NCBI RefSeq assembly: GCF_019649055.1
Contig: NW_026570583.1
Span: forward strand, 1-37,355
DNA: 37,355 nt
Direction: 5' to 3'
Source: Paramacrobiotus metropolitanus
Lineage: Eukaryota; Tardigrada; Eutardigrada; Parachela; Macrobiotidae
The position numbers and the translations under genes are program-made. Positions 11,525-23,442 of the stretch are shown one piece after another (the stretch's first letter is position 1; each line of letters starts with the position of its first letter). The notes beneath the pieces are model-generated. The model saw only the letters and a list, made by a program, of their open reading frames with translations, was not told the origin of the DNA and did no database searches.

Positions 11525-14500
11525 CTAGGTGATTTCAAAATAGAGCTGAGGAAATTGCCCTTCGGCAACAGTTGTAGCTCCGGCATGTACTAGTTTCGGT
11601 AATTGGATTATAGCCAATTTCTCTTTGGCTGCAACTGTACAAGCCGCTGCGTCGCTGACGTTCATCTGAAAGCATTAAAATTATCATTCTCATCCTGCGC
11701 ACTCTGTACTATAAGAAATGATTCATGTAGCACAAGCATGTGCATACATTCCGGATCTAGAACGCTGGAGAACTGGACTGAGAGCGAGCAGCTTCCAGAA
11801 GAAGCGGTCACAGTTGCTTTCCCATTGGAACCACTGCATGCCCTAGACAGTAATTATTAAAATCATTATGCTTGTACACACCCCGTCTCGCAATCTGATC
11901 GCGCTGGCACATCGTTTTTGTTCATAGTACTCGCTCCACTTACAAGTTTGCAGTGATAGAACGTATCGTTTGCCGAAAGCTACCGGAAACCCCGTTCCCA
12001 ACTGGAGTTTTGCAACAGTTAAATTTTTCTTCCTGAGAATGGTCCCTGAATGGCGAACACTTTCCAGCTTTTTTCGTTGGTTTTTCGAGCGTCCACTGGT
12101 GTTGGCCGCTTCGTAGTCATATATTTTGATGGCCACATCACATTGCACGCCGGCAGGAAATGGACTTTGGACAAATGCACCAACAGCCACCAAGTTAATC
12201 GTCGCCATGCTCTGATGAAAAATGTTGTTAAGTGTTAACACTGAAAGCAATAATTAGCAGGTTAACTGTGTTATATGTACCAAATCTGCACTGCAAGGGT
12301 GTTGGTCGGGTGTGACAGAAAACCTGAAAAAAACGGACTGTTTATGTTTTGACTCTATCTGGTGCAGAACATCTATTTTTATTGCGAGGTACTGAATACA
12401 TGATGACATCGGGAAATCTAGCCATGTAGGTCCAACAAGACGAGCTGATCGTTTTGCCAAACCTGGATACAGTCACTTCGATTTGGCTGCCCACTCTTAT
12501 CCGGTTGACGAATTTCTCGGGTAATGGTGTTTTAGTGAACCAAAACTGAAAAAGCTGGTCGGATTCCTCGGCCGATAATAAACCCGACTGCAAAGCAAAT
12601 GAGCGTACCGTATTAAATATTACTTGTAGCGTAAATCGTGAACTGCGTAAGCACTTTCCGTCGGACCAGCCCGGACTGGCATCCAGAATGCCCAGTTAGG
12701 TACTAGTGTAACACTAATAGTGTACCATTCGGACATTCTATCCGAAAGATGGAATTTCAGTTTTATCGATCATTATCATATGCAGTTTAGGTGAGTGTAC
12801 AGAGTAGTACTTACGTTATGCATCCATTGCTGGATAAGCGTACATGCATGCGTGCAACGGTAAAAATAGAATACGCCGTTTATAAGAAAATTTAAATCGG
12901 CAAAGCACTGAGTGATCGGTAAACATACTAAGCACAACAAACCTTGGCTGGTCCGTTGGCGAATTCCTCGGAGGTCATAATCGGGAATCTTATCAAGAAT
13001 AGTCTATCGCCTAAAACCGACCGCTGGTTGGCTGCGGTAGGATCAAGTTTCTTCTGCTTGCACTGATGACTGGCCCATCTGTAGTTTAAAGGAAAGAAAA
13101 CGCAAATCTTTCGAAATCTACTTTAAAGGTTCGGTTACAGTTTCAACATCTGTAAAAATAAATGGTAAAAGCAAACGATCAGTAGTGGACACCTTACGTA
13201 CTTCACTACTGCGTTGAACACGTCCACTTCTTTCGCCTTTAGAGTGTCGCGACGTAATATTAGTGTCAAAATTTCCAAGTCAATTTCCAGGAAATCTGCC
13301 GACTGCAGTACCGAAGCTCCCCAAAGACCGGTCTTCTTCAAACATAAGTTCTCCAAAAAGGTTTCGTCGTACAGCTTTGCCTAGGTAAAACCACGCATGC
13401 CGTGCATCCTACATCTTATTAACAGGGTGCTGCTGCATGTACGGGAAGCAAGGGCACTGGCGGCATGCAGCGCCGTGCAAGGGTATTTTTTGTTTTCGAT
13501 TTTCGAACTTTACAAAGCTTACATTATGTTTTTATCACTTTGCAGTGTAAATCTGACAACGTTGAAGCAATGACGGTTTATCTGCTTTGACAGTGGCAAC
13601 TTGCGTAAGTATGTAACCTATCGCTTGCTTCTTCTCGAAAATACATATTTTGTTTCAAGAAATAGGGATTTTACAACTACAGTCTTCCAATTTTACGTGG
13701 TCATAGTCATCGCCCGTTTCCAGATCCCCTGCACGAACTATGCTGCCAACGCCCGTGTAAACCCGTGCACTCAGTAAATTCGACTAACATTATAAACGTA
13801 TTCACATAATCTAAACATCCATAATCAGTGAGACACTGAATGGAAATACCTAAATAAACCAAGAAAGTACAGGAAATTACCTGAATAAACCAAAACAGAC
13901 AATTATCGGCAGACACATTCTCTTTCACATATTGCTCGCAGGCGTTCTTTAAAACTGGGATACCGTATTTTTCCGCGGCATACAGAGTCGAAAATGCGGT
14001 TGATTTGTTAAACGGCCCAATCTGATCGTAATAGATATATCTACGAGTTGTATGACATTATTAACATGATGTACCTTACAATTTTGCCCAAACCATATGC
14101 AGCAGATGCAATGTACCTTAAAACGTTACTGAAGGTCTCCGAGTCCATGTCAGTGATTTTAACAACGCTTGCACCAGCCTCCTTCATTACTCCGTAAAAC
14201 ATCGTTTCAAACACCGCACTGCCCATGGCCAACAAAAGTCTGCAAAATCCAGTTGTCCAATGAACACTTTTTTTCAGTTTCACGTTTGAATATCGTTAGT
14301 CGTTACATCAGCATATCAGACTAACGATCAATATAAAACAAATCAATAGAGTATGTAAAGCATAAAGCGATCTGCAGTGGTGCATTATAATTTTAGATCT
14401 ACAACTGGGAGTCTGAGACTAATCTATACTTCTAACACAATTAAAAATATGTAGTTCGCCCAGATTCCAGACGACCACTGGCTTGGCTGTGCTAGGCGGC

Positions 14501-14827
14501 GATGCCAATCGGGTTCTTCACAGCTTTGTGGAACGAGGGTATGGGAGACACCACCGGTTGGGGAAAAATTAAATCAGGATGGTTTTAACTTGAAACTTTT
14601 AGACTTTTTCCGCTTGAGGGACTACACACCCTAAAGACGGGCTTGGTGCCAGTGATTTCTTACTTGTGTGCTTTGATGTCGACACTGGGGCTATCTAGCG
14701 GCTGAATCCGGCAGGTGACATCGCTCAGAATATCCTTCCCGAAAATATGTTTGGCCCTACTGGCGATCGTGGATAATACACTCTGCCATCCCCAAATTGG
14801 CTCTACCGCTTGAGCAATAGAGTCCAT
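11525..14827 (-). CDS. BTB-BACK-PHR protein, BTBD3/BTBD6 type (copy A)
   Basis: Eight exons from 5' to 3' on the minus strand: 14827-14664, 14239-14117, 14040-13881, 13380-13202, 13078-12943, 12587-12393, 12211-11944 and 11665-11525. Splice phases run 2, 2, 0, 2, 0, 0, 1, and all donors are GT. The roughly 454-residue product begins MDSIAQAVEPIWGWQS. BTB spans about residues 35-145 (motifs DILSDVT, AHKLLLAMGSAVFETMFYG, YAAEKYGIPVLKNAC). BACK spans about 150-255 (motifs SVLQSADFLEID, LILRRDTLKAKEVDVFNAV, LFLIRFP). PHR fills the last third (SGLLSAEES, FQFWFTK, INLVAVGAFVQSPFPAGV, GQFPQLYFEIT). The family acts as Cul3 ubiquitin-ligase adaptors in the cytoplasm, with BTB binding Cul3 and PHR binding substrate. 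Exons 1-7 are clean. The last exon carries one extra base relative to copies B and C, near 11585, so after a phase-1 junction the closing GQFPQLYF strand is out of frame. The copy may therefore have an altered C-terminus or be newly broken. Confidence 0.85.
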
Positions 14828-15163
14828 TGTGGATGCAGTGGTAGCCCGTGTAGTCCGTCAGAACGACGCTGGAGGGTGTCCACAAGGATTTGACACCGGA
14901 AGCGCACGAAGAATAAAGGACAAAGCGGAAAAGGATAGCGCACCGAAAAAGGAAAGCGGAATAAGAAACTTTGCAGCGGTGCTTCTCGTCAGTCAATGAC
15001 AACTTTAAAAGTCGACGGATCGGTCGCTAATGAATTGTGCCGGCAAATATTTGGCAAAACAACAGCGCAATGGCAATTTTCTGAAACCTGATTGAGTAAG
15101 CCGCAGAGGCCGGCATAGCGTGGAATCGCTCGTGGCACCGCCCACACAGAGAGCTGCATTGCT

Positions 15164-15169
15164 ATTGGT
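15164..15169 (-). promoter_or_regulatory. CCAAT-type element upstream of BTB copy A
   Basis: On the minus strand the sequence reads ACCAAT, 337 bases upstream of the copy A start codon. Copy B has the same element in a similar local context 328 bases upstream of its start codon, which suggests a conserved promoter element rather than chance. Confidence 0.4.
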
Positions 15170-15257
15170 CGGTGTGATGAAATAGCACTCGATGAATCAG
15201 CATGATGGTGCAGCGCTCTAAACTCCAGAGGATGCGCAGAGTCAAAACGCGGACTTA

Positions 15258-15350
15258 CATCGAGCATCTGCGACTTACATCGAAACGAGAAATAGGCGTA
15301 CCAAGTCCCAATTGGCTGGGCTTCGATGTAAGTCGCTTTTTGCTCGATGT
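15258..15350. repeat. Imperfect inverted repeat (long hairpin)
   Basis: The arms GCGACTTACATCGAA (15270-15284) and TTCGATGTAAGTCGC (15322-15336) are perfect complements with a 37-base loop. Outside them ACATCGAGCA (15258-15267) pairs with TGCTCGATGT (15341-15350). Together they form a stem of about 25 pairs with one small internal loop. Confidence 0.85.
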
Positions 15351-15357
15351 CTGTCGG

Positions 15358-15420
15358 TGGGCGTCGACGAAAACCGTTACGAACATGGGCGTACCTTGTA
15401 ACGGGTCTAAGCGACGCCCA
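15358..15420. repeat. Second compound hairpin
   Basis: TGGGCGTCG (15358-15366) pairs with CGACGCCCA (15412-15420), and inside it CCGTTAC (15374-15380) pairs with GTAACGG (15398-15404). The result is a stem of 9 plus 7 pairs with internal loops, starting eight bases after the preceding hairpin. Confidence 0.8.
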
Positions 15421-17781
15421 GGTACTTACAAACTTCGCGTTTCCGCGATTTTTATTGGTGGGTCAGCATTCTGAGTTAGATCGAGGCTGCCCACCGCCAA
15501 TAGCAAAATTCAAAACCACGTGATCGTTTCTCCATACTTTGGGCTGACAGCGACGGTTACACAGTAAAACGACAGGGTTTTCCGTCTTTTAAAGTTTTTA
15601 AGTTCTTGTCTTCTAGTTTGCTGTTGAAATCAGAAATATGAAACTGATATTCATCTATAGTGCAGGGAAGCCTGTATTCTGGGAATTCAGATAAGACGGT
15701 GCAGTAAAGTGTTCGGCCAGATGCACTCCTGTTTATACTGATCGCTTGCTACCTGATTATCGTTCAGTTTAAAATAATTTGAATCCCACCGCAGCTGACT
15801 AGCGTATTACAAATTGATTCCGACTTGCCAAAAGGTCCTTGAATCCTTGTGGCTGTCTCTAACGATTTGTGGTATACTTGTCATGTATTGCTGCCATTTG
15901 CTGCCGTCGTATCGCAGGGAACACTGCGCGCTGGCTACGCAGCTGTGGGTGTTGGTTGCAGTTTACTGCATTCTGTGCTTGAGTTCCTGATCGGATGTGG
16001 AAACCCGACTACGATTTATACTCCTGGACAACTCCATTTTTGGTTTTTCGTCCGTATATTTTGACAGAAAATTGTATGTTTTGCTTGACCGTGTGGCGGG
16101 TTCCGCTGTGATCTGGCTACCCAGAAGTATTGTTAGTATATCTTGTTGTTTTTTTTGTTTATTTTAGCTTAAAATAATACTGCATAGCAGTACCTTAGCG
16201 CGCCTTGTTTTGGTACTTTAAAACAGGTTATGTGTCGTTGTTTAACTTTTAGAAAAGTAGTGCTACAGTTTATCGTTAGAAGCATAATGTCAGCACAGCA
16301 CGCATATTACATGTCAGTCTGTATGTCCTGACTGTTGTGCGCATGCGGTCGAGTTTAGCCCGTACATACATACATGCAAGACGTAAACGGGCGCGGTTTT
16401 GCGTTCGATGTCTGTATGTAAAGGGTGAAAAACGTTGTAAGTAAGTCCCCGAAGCGCCTGTGCGCATCTGGTCTACTACTGCAGAAGAAATACGAGTTAC
16501 AGATAGTTCAATGGCTGTCTTCGATTAAAAAAAACACACGCTAAAACAATAACTGTAAAAAATGGTCGATGTTTCGGCTCCTAACAGCGGCATAGAAGTC
16601 AGGGGAAAAAGAATGAACAAAACGCTGGAATTACTGTATATGCTTCTTGAGTTTCAAGTTCACGTTTCAGTCTCAGGTTATTCAACACGTATCACGTACA
16701 CTCATTCCTTATTCCATCTTCTGCGCCTGTTTTTTATCATGGCGGTCGTTGTACGTTTATCGAGATATGAAATCGAGATGCAAGCACGACAACTACTTAC
16801 TAAAAAGTTTTTGCGAAATTCCTCTTGCTAAATTAACTTTCCGTTGAGTGTTTCCAAGGAAGGGTGCAAGGAAGCTGAAGTGACTTATTGAAAGGTCAGT
16901 AAAGGCATTTTACTGAAGACGTCCTGAATAAATGAAACAGATGGAGGGAGTTTAATCGGAAGACTGTTCCGAAAGTGCCGGGAGCCCAGTGCTGTCAACA
17001 TTTTGTAATTGCCAGTATACCGTCAATTCCGTAACAGACACTTTCGTTTCATGCCTTTTCGGATTCGATAAGCAAACATCCGGCGGTATTACGTTTTGTG
17101 ATGGGCAATAATCCACTAAGTCCTAATGTTGTGACTGCTTTTCAAAAACATAGGGCAAGAAATCATGCGCAACTTGGTACTAAAGTATTCCCATAATTTT
17201 TGAATTAGATACTCTGGCCTTGAAATGTTAAAAACCTTCTAAGCCTTCAAATATGAAGATTAAAGTAACCCTGTTTGAGCACGAACTCAAGTTCGCATTG
17301 TGGTAACAAAAATGCAAATGTTTTCACAGCACATAATGCATTTACAGTGTAATGCTTAGGAGATCAATTTGAAACTCAATCTCAAGCCGGTTCCTTAATA
17401 ATAATTTTCCTTAATTTTAGTAAGTCATGAGCACATTACTAATTAATTATTCTCTTTTTCTGAAATGCATAATCTCGACCAGTAGTGTACGGTCAAAAGC
17501 GTTTGTCGTGTAACTCGTATTACAGGTACCTGTTAAGGGATACAATATATTGTAAATTTGTAACTATCTAGTAATAAACCCGCCAAACTGCGCTATCGTA
17601 ACGAAACTTTTCGTTTTTCCCACGTATATTAAGTTCGTTAGGGGTTAAAGTATAAGTTCATCGTTGCGATGTACAAATAATTCAGACACACACCTTAGTT
17701 CAAACTTTTTCCTATTGTGAAGCCAAATTTTAGGCTTGTTTTACTGAATATTCACTGGTCAGAAAAGTAGTTTCAGAAACT

Positions 17782-19700
17782 TTATTCACAAAATCTCCGG
17801 AAATACAACGTTGCGCGTGTAAGTTCCAAGTCTGCCAGGTAGAGTTCGGGTACAACTTTCACTTTTATATCGGAAAAAGATGATACTCTAGAGAATGCCA
17901 CATAAAGCTGGCCATGAGAAAAAACTTGGCTCTGGTGAAATATAGACCCAAGCGTTTGAGCGTTTGTCCTTAGATTTGTTGATAGTCATTGCAAATGCCA
18001 ATCGAACAGAAACTGTTTCCTTGATGCTGAAGGCATTGTGGGATCTGTCGTGGTCAAGACAATCGAGGCAAAAGCACGCGCTGTCCTGCACATTCGCCGG
18101 TCAAAACTTCCACGTCAGGTAGTTTTCGTGAGCGAAACGAACAACCATCCTGGTGCCGTTCACCAGCCCTGATTTCCCATTGAAATTGCGCAGCAGCATC
18201 ACCACTGCCCTGGTTTGAGGAAGAGCTCATGAGGTGGCAACCAAGCAGGCGTTAAGCTGTGTATGAACTCAGGATAATTCGTAAAATCAGCGTCACTGTC
18301 TCCCTCCACAAATCGACGCTAAAATATGACCGGCCATCCCGGGTAATAACTGCTTAACAACATAATCATTGATTTCCGCGCAGTGGTCGTTCTTTGGCGC
18401 TAGAATGGCAGAATCAGCCAGACAGGAAACATTCGATGGGTCAATTGTCTGACCATAGACGTCTCTGACTAAATCCATTGCTGACCCTTCAAACACACAT
18501 TCTTTGGGAACCTCGACCATATCTCCCGTCGCATCGGAACAGTTTGTAAGCGTCCTTCACCTAGAAACATCAACGACCATGCACAGAACAGGATGACTAT
18601 TCAGGACCCGTTCAGAACAAAATAATATACAACGTACCTAATTCCAGCAGCCACTTGCTAAACACTTGCTGTTCAGGCCCGGTTCGCATGTTGGCGGTCA
18701 GTCGTCTGACAGTAATCATAGGCCACAGTGAACTTCTTTTGATGCTTTCTTCCACTATCCTCCCACGCGATCCATGCCGTACGACAGGAAGTACCTGCCG
18801 GAAATCCCCACAAACACAATAGTTTTTCCACCGAATGGCTCATCAATTCGCATAGGTCCGCAAAGACGGTCGAGGGTAGAAAGCGCATGTTTAGGTGCCA
18901 TAGGCGCTTCATCCCAGATTATCAACGAAGCATCGATTAACTTGCGGGCTTCAGGCGAAGAAGGTTTCATACTGGATACGGACGTTTCATCTAAGTTTAA
19001 AACTTGAATACTGAATGGCAGGTGGCCGCCCTTAAGTAACGTTGCCGCAATGCCGGTCAGGCTACAGCTATGACCATCTTTCCACGTCCTCTCAGTATGT
19101 GGGACAAACAGCGGTACACATATGTCTTCCTGTTCCACCGGGACCATCAAGAAACCAATGCTTGATGCCGAATCCTACATCCACTGCGTGAAGCACTTCC
19201 CGCACAAATGAACTGTTCTGGATTTAATGTTTCTTGCAGTCGATCACCTTCACTCGCCTCTTCTTCTACGTTGTACTGGTCAAAGTGGGTGTCCACTGGG
19301 CGCACTGGTTGTGGTAGTCCAAGATGTTTACAGTTGAGTCCATGTTGTAGCAGTACACTCGATATCCACAGTGCTCTGCTGCTGCTCTTCTTCGGAATAG
19401 GTGCGGCGGTAATCTTCCGTCAAACTGGCCTTGTGTTCTTCAAAGGTGTGCAGGCATCAGCAGGTACGCAGAAAGCGCAGATGTAAAGCAAACATCTCCT
19501 AATGCTTTAGGCATGCTGGACAGGCTTGCTTCCGATAAACACGCTCCATTCAGAATCGTCGTCCAATAGTTTTAACGCTTTGGCGGCTTTGAAAGCTGCT
19601 GTGCAGAATCCCATAACAGTTCGAAGCGATTCAAACGATGTAGCACCTACAGAAGAGGCGTAACGTACAGGACATGGTGAAAGTGTGAGTTTATTTAACT
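17782..19700 (-). pseudogene. Helitron Pif1-like helicase half, broken
   Basis: Helicase motifs can be followed in order. GATSFESLRTV lies near 19650. Walker A, FLDGPGGTG, lies near 19150, where a one-base loss removes the Lys codon and shifts the frame. Walker B, LIIWDEAP, lies near 18910, followed by PFGGKTIVF (about 18820), LAFAMTINKS (about 17980) and the C-terminal HGQLYVAFSRV (about 17900). The family unwinds DNA during rolling-circle transposition. Loss of the Walker A lysine alone would abolish ATP hydrolysis. Confidence 0.8.
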
Positions 19701-19914
19701 AAAAGTGATAACGGACTGCCCTCTAGATGATGGTGTACAGTCTACATTTTTTAAGTTACGCATTGACTCGTACATGTAAGTACGTTTTACATATACTCAA
19801 ACATCTAAAACAGTAATTCACTCTCAAACATGCATTTTTCGAAAAGTGAAAATATACTTGAAAACTGCTTATACGTACCTTTTCTATGCAGCAGCAAAGG
19901 CGTAAAAGAATCGC

Positions 19915-22664
19915 TCACGATCGGTTGGCGAAACCGCGTACATTCGCCATTACAGTGTCACCTCCTCGTTGTCGGGGGTGCCACTTTTTTTCGCGCCACA
20001 CAAAATGCTCAGGTATATCTGCATAATATAAGTGATTTGCTGTTGGCACTTCGCTGTTCAACCGAAAATAGTCCGTAAGAGTGGTATGCGACAGCGCTGC
20101 TTTCGCCGCCGCAGCTACTTCATTGCCTTCTGCGAAAACCACATTCTGCATATCCGGCAGGTGTACTGCTAAGCGCACAATTGTATGTGACTGCCGGTGC
20201 ATTTCGTTCTCATTTAACCGCCAAATTCCTTCCGGTGAACTAACATATCGAGCGTTCAGAAACGTGTCGATTTCGTTCCAGTTGATCGTGGCACTGTTAT
20301 CACCCGGATAGCGCTGCTTTATCTGGACATTGGCACAGTCATACCCCTTGTACACGTACTTAAATAAGTACTTCACAGACTTCACACTGGTACAACTTCA
20401 TTGTTGTGGGCATCATATTGCAGGACAGCCATTTGTTATAAGGCACAACCACTGATTGCTAACGGGAACATCGTTGATCAAAATTCTTCTTCCTTCGTCT
20501 CTGCGCTGGGTACACAGGATAACCATTCACATTTTCTTTCGTAGTTGGAGAAAAATCTTTGGAATCCTTTTGTGCACTTGCCGTCCAGCATACACGGTGA
20601 GCCTGGATTGATAGTGCCGCATGGTCCATGTACCATTGTCGTACAAATAGTTTCGAACAAACGGGAAATTCGACGCATTGGGAATTCAGCGGAAACAATT
20701 TTGTCGATATCATCGAGTTCTCGAATTTTAGAATCAGAGGCCAGGATCAACAGAATGTGCGCATGAGCCCTCGCTTCTGAAATTCAATAACGTAGACGTA
20801 TGCTGTCACGGTTCGAATACTTTCTTCTTTAGAATGTCCTTCATCAGCTCATCCAGCTTCAGTTTGAAAACCTACAAATAAGTAACCAAGTCGATTACGT
20901 AAAGTATAATGCAGTACAGTAAATACAACTAAAATGTAAAATAATTAAGTACAGCAGTGGAAAGCAGTTTTAGGAAGACTATGATACTTAAGTTAGAGCC
21001 GTTACCGGTTGCAAATAACTATCAAAAGGCGAAAGCCGTGAGCCATAACAGGAACTAAATAGATATGCATTCGTGCACTATAAACTATCCCAAACCCCAT
21101 GCGGTATGTTTTTTAACTGGTAGTTTACTTTTATTAATCAACGTGTGCACGCTTTACCTGGCAATTAAGTTCCGGCGAAATCCAGCACTCTCACGGTTCC
21201 GGAGATTGCCCGCGATTTCTTTCCACCGGGGATTGCAAGTAAGGTCACAAATAGATCCGGCTTTCCATACCGTCGAACAATGGACATCGCGTCTTGATAA
21301 TTCTGGTACATATTCCGTGGACTTCAATGAATGTAGATGGTAAAACAACCCTGCCGGCAGCGATGTTGTTGTCTTCGGCGACAGTGTTTATATGATCTAA
21401 CAGACCGGCATAGGATTCCGCGCGCAATGTTTTGATTCAAACGGATAAACTGCAATCGGCTGCCTTCGACGCGTACGTACGCATCGACAATATACTGCTG
21501 AAACAATTTTCCAGATGCATGCAGTACGCTAAAGTTTGAACGAATCGCCAGTCGATAAGAATAAATTGTAACTGGGTAATACGCTTGCTTAGCGGTGCTG
21601 TACAGCGGATCATGAGCCAAGGAGGGATGCCAGCCGTATTCTCCAGCGGGAAAAGCAAAGGGTACACCATCGGATCACAATGTGGACTGAGCGGTGAAAT
21701 CGGAGAGGTGCTGCTGTTTCGTGTAAACTACAATATCCTCGCTCAACAGGTGGTTCACCATCCGGAACACGAATACTGCTGCAACTTCGCCAGACCGTGG
21801 ATCATTGTACCGGCGGGGATCATTTCCGTTGCCTTTAAAGTACCAGAGAAATATCGCGCATTTCAGCAGGCAGCATCTCACTGTCGCGATACACTTCACC
21901 CATATGGCGAAATAAATGAGCATAAGGGTTGCATTCGGCCAACGTTTCCTGAATTTTTGCCATAATCGCTGGATTACATTGTGAATTTTCAGCTCGGTTC
22001 ACACGCAGGTTGAAGCTTTTATCTGAATCAATAAAATACAGGCTAGCATATTTGGCTGATGCTCCGTGAAGAGGCAGCGCTGCTCCCATAAAATGATGCG
22101 CCTGTCCGTGTATGCGGAATGAATGAATGGTCCGTGTCAGGTGGGGAGACAGATTTGCACCAAAGGAAGCAAATGCATTGCAGAATTAAACTCTAAGATG
22201 TGATCGCGATAATTGTTTGACTCATAGTGCGACCGTCACAGTTCAACGATTTTATCCGGCACTTGATAATCCAGCTAGCTGCACTTTCCCTTTGTGGCAG
22301 CACTTGAACTTTTTTCATTTGGAAAACTGTAGGCATCACAATAAAGGACAGATTAAGTCCATCAGACCGAGGGAATGTAAGGGAACATCAGACTCCCCTT
22401 TTAAAATTCACTGCCCAGCCATAGTGAACGCGCCGATGACTCAATGCTATGGGTTCTCTCTTTCAGTGGGCTCATTGGCTTCGTGAAGAGTGGAAGGTAA
22501 ATTGTCGTTCGTTCGGCGAAAGGAAGGAGTCCCAGAACTTGGGCTGCATACTGAAACAAAATTTCAATTTGAACACCCTGTTGTTTTTTGGCATAATACA
22601 GTAAATTGTTTACGCGACCTCGCGACCCATTTATAACGTACTTATCTGTGATCATGAAGCGCAT
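19915..22664 (-). pseudogene. Helitron Rep (HUH nuclease) half, broken
   Basis: This part holds the N-terminal zinc-binding-like motif (CCHKGKVQL) and the Rep region. The family motif at the HUH site normally reads EFQKRGLPHAHIL; here the stretch reads EFQKRGLMR, then AHILLIL after a frame change, so the first catalytic His of the pair is lost as well as the frame. Downstream blocks match the family in sequence order: the HGPCG and CTKGF segment, VKYLFKYVYKG, ARYVSSPEGIWRL and SHTIVRLAVHLP. At least five frame changes separate the pieces. It is non-functional as read. Confidence 0.82.
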
Positions 22665-23442
22665 TCCGATGGTGCAGCAGTTACTGGATGAAATCGCTGG
22701 CCTTCGTCTGGAATTAAGCTGCGTAATTCATCAGATTATCAACACAATCTAAAAAATGATGATTTTACGTTACCTCCTAGTTGGGAAGCCTGTTGGTTTC
22801 TTGGCACTGTGCAAGTTTGACTGACAGTCTGTCGTGTCGATTCCGCAACTTTCGCCTTCAGTCAAACTTTTCTTTGGTCGTGGCATTATCACGGGTTAAC
22901 AGTATATTACAAAACTCAAACGGAGCACACGTGGGAAGTAGAGAAAGAAAGTACCTCAAAGGAGCACATAAAAAAGCAGCATTTAGTTGCTCCAACGGTT
23001 CGCAATACTGGGTAATGTGATTGTGAAGTGTATTAGTGTAATGCTGGGAAACATAATTTCAGGAGCTAGTACTTAACATAGCGCATGCGCCCACGGTGGG
23101 CCAGCTACTTAGCTTTATTCAGCAGTCACTTCGAACATGTGGTTGAGCAATTCCCGTAAACTTTGTATGTTAGGTTTTTGTAAGTTCCTTGAAAGCTGGT
23201 ATTCTTTTTCTAAGATCTGACTTTTGATGGCTCTACTACAGAGTGTGAGCTATCAAATGATACCATGAATCGAAGTTTGGTCAGTGTATCATTCAGGCTG
23301 ACTCCCCGCAGTTGAATTTTGAGCACTTCTTATTCTTTTAGTATAAAGGATCTGTAGTAATAAACCATCGACTTCAGATTTTAACTATTCTATATTGGCT
23401 ACTCGCTAACTCGCTGTTTGAATTCGCGTTTTCCAGTTAAAT
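22665..23442. other. Spacer between Helitron and dead GPCR
   Basis: I see no coding feature. The 5' end of the Helitron may lie here, since its N-terminal remnants fade near 22664. The open frame at 22781-23020 has no family resemblance. Confidence 0.45.

Larger units (their letters stand above)
14828..17781. other. Intergenic between BTB copy A and Helitron 3' end
   Basis: This holds the promoter and 5' flank of BTB copy A (a CCAAT-type element at 15164) and a compound hairpin block (15258-15420). Beyond that it is mostly unique-looking AT-rich DNA. Open frames such as those at 15849-16064 and 16562-16831 have no recognisable features. Two perfect 12-bp palindromes lie at about 17523-17534 and 17541-17552, close to where the Helitron 3' end should fall. 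Confidence 0.5.
17782..22664 (-). mobile_element. Decayed Helitron (Rep/helicase transposon)
   Basis: Fragments of one RepHel protein appear in the correct N- to C-terminal order along the minus strand, in constantly changing frames. They are CCHKGKVQL (about 22290), FRIHGQ (about 22110), ECNPYAHLF (about 21940), LFQQYIVDAYVRVE (about 21500), LTCNPRWKEI (about 21240), EFQKRGL (about 20780), VHGPCG and CTKGF (about 20600), VKYLFKYVYKG (about 20370), the helicase motifs, and SHGQLYVAFSRVSSF (about 17890). A stop follows at 17782-17784. Helitrons move by rolling-circle replication and make no target duplication. The many frameshifts and stops show this copy is dead. I could not fix the TC and CTRR termini, so the true element may extend further on both sides. 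It lies between BTB copy A and the dead GPCR. Confidence 0.85.

Noticed and set aside
12216-12392. Five-base micro-exon between PHR exons 6 and 7 flanked by GCAG and GTACA in all three BTB copies
   Set aside because: A similar word occurs in copies A, B and C, but a five-base insert does not restore the phase, and copy A joins exons 6 and 7 in frame without it.
14440-14640. Stretch in intron 1 of BTB copy A reading GMGDTTGWGK, reminiscent of serine proteases
   Set aside because: It is a short frame with no catalytic triad blocks around it and no splice-linked neighbours; chance resemblance is likely.
17568-17571. CTAG as the Helitron 3' terminus, with a 7-bp hairpin about 30 bases inside
   Set aside because: On the element's strand CTAG is followed by A, not the T expected at a Helitron insertion site, and the hairpin is too far from the end. 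The true terminus is not determined.
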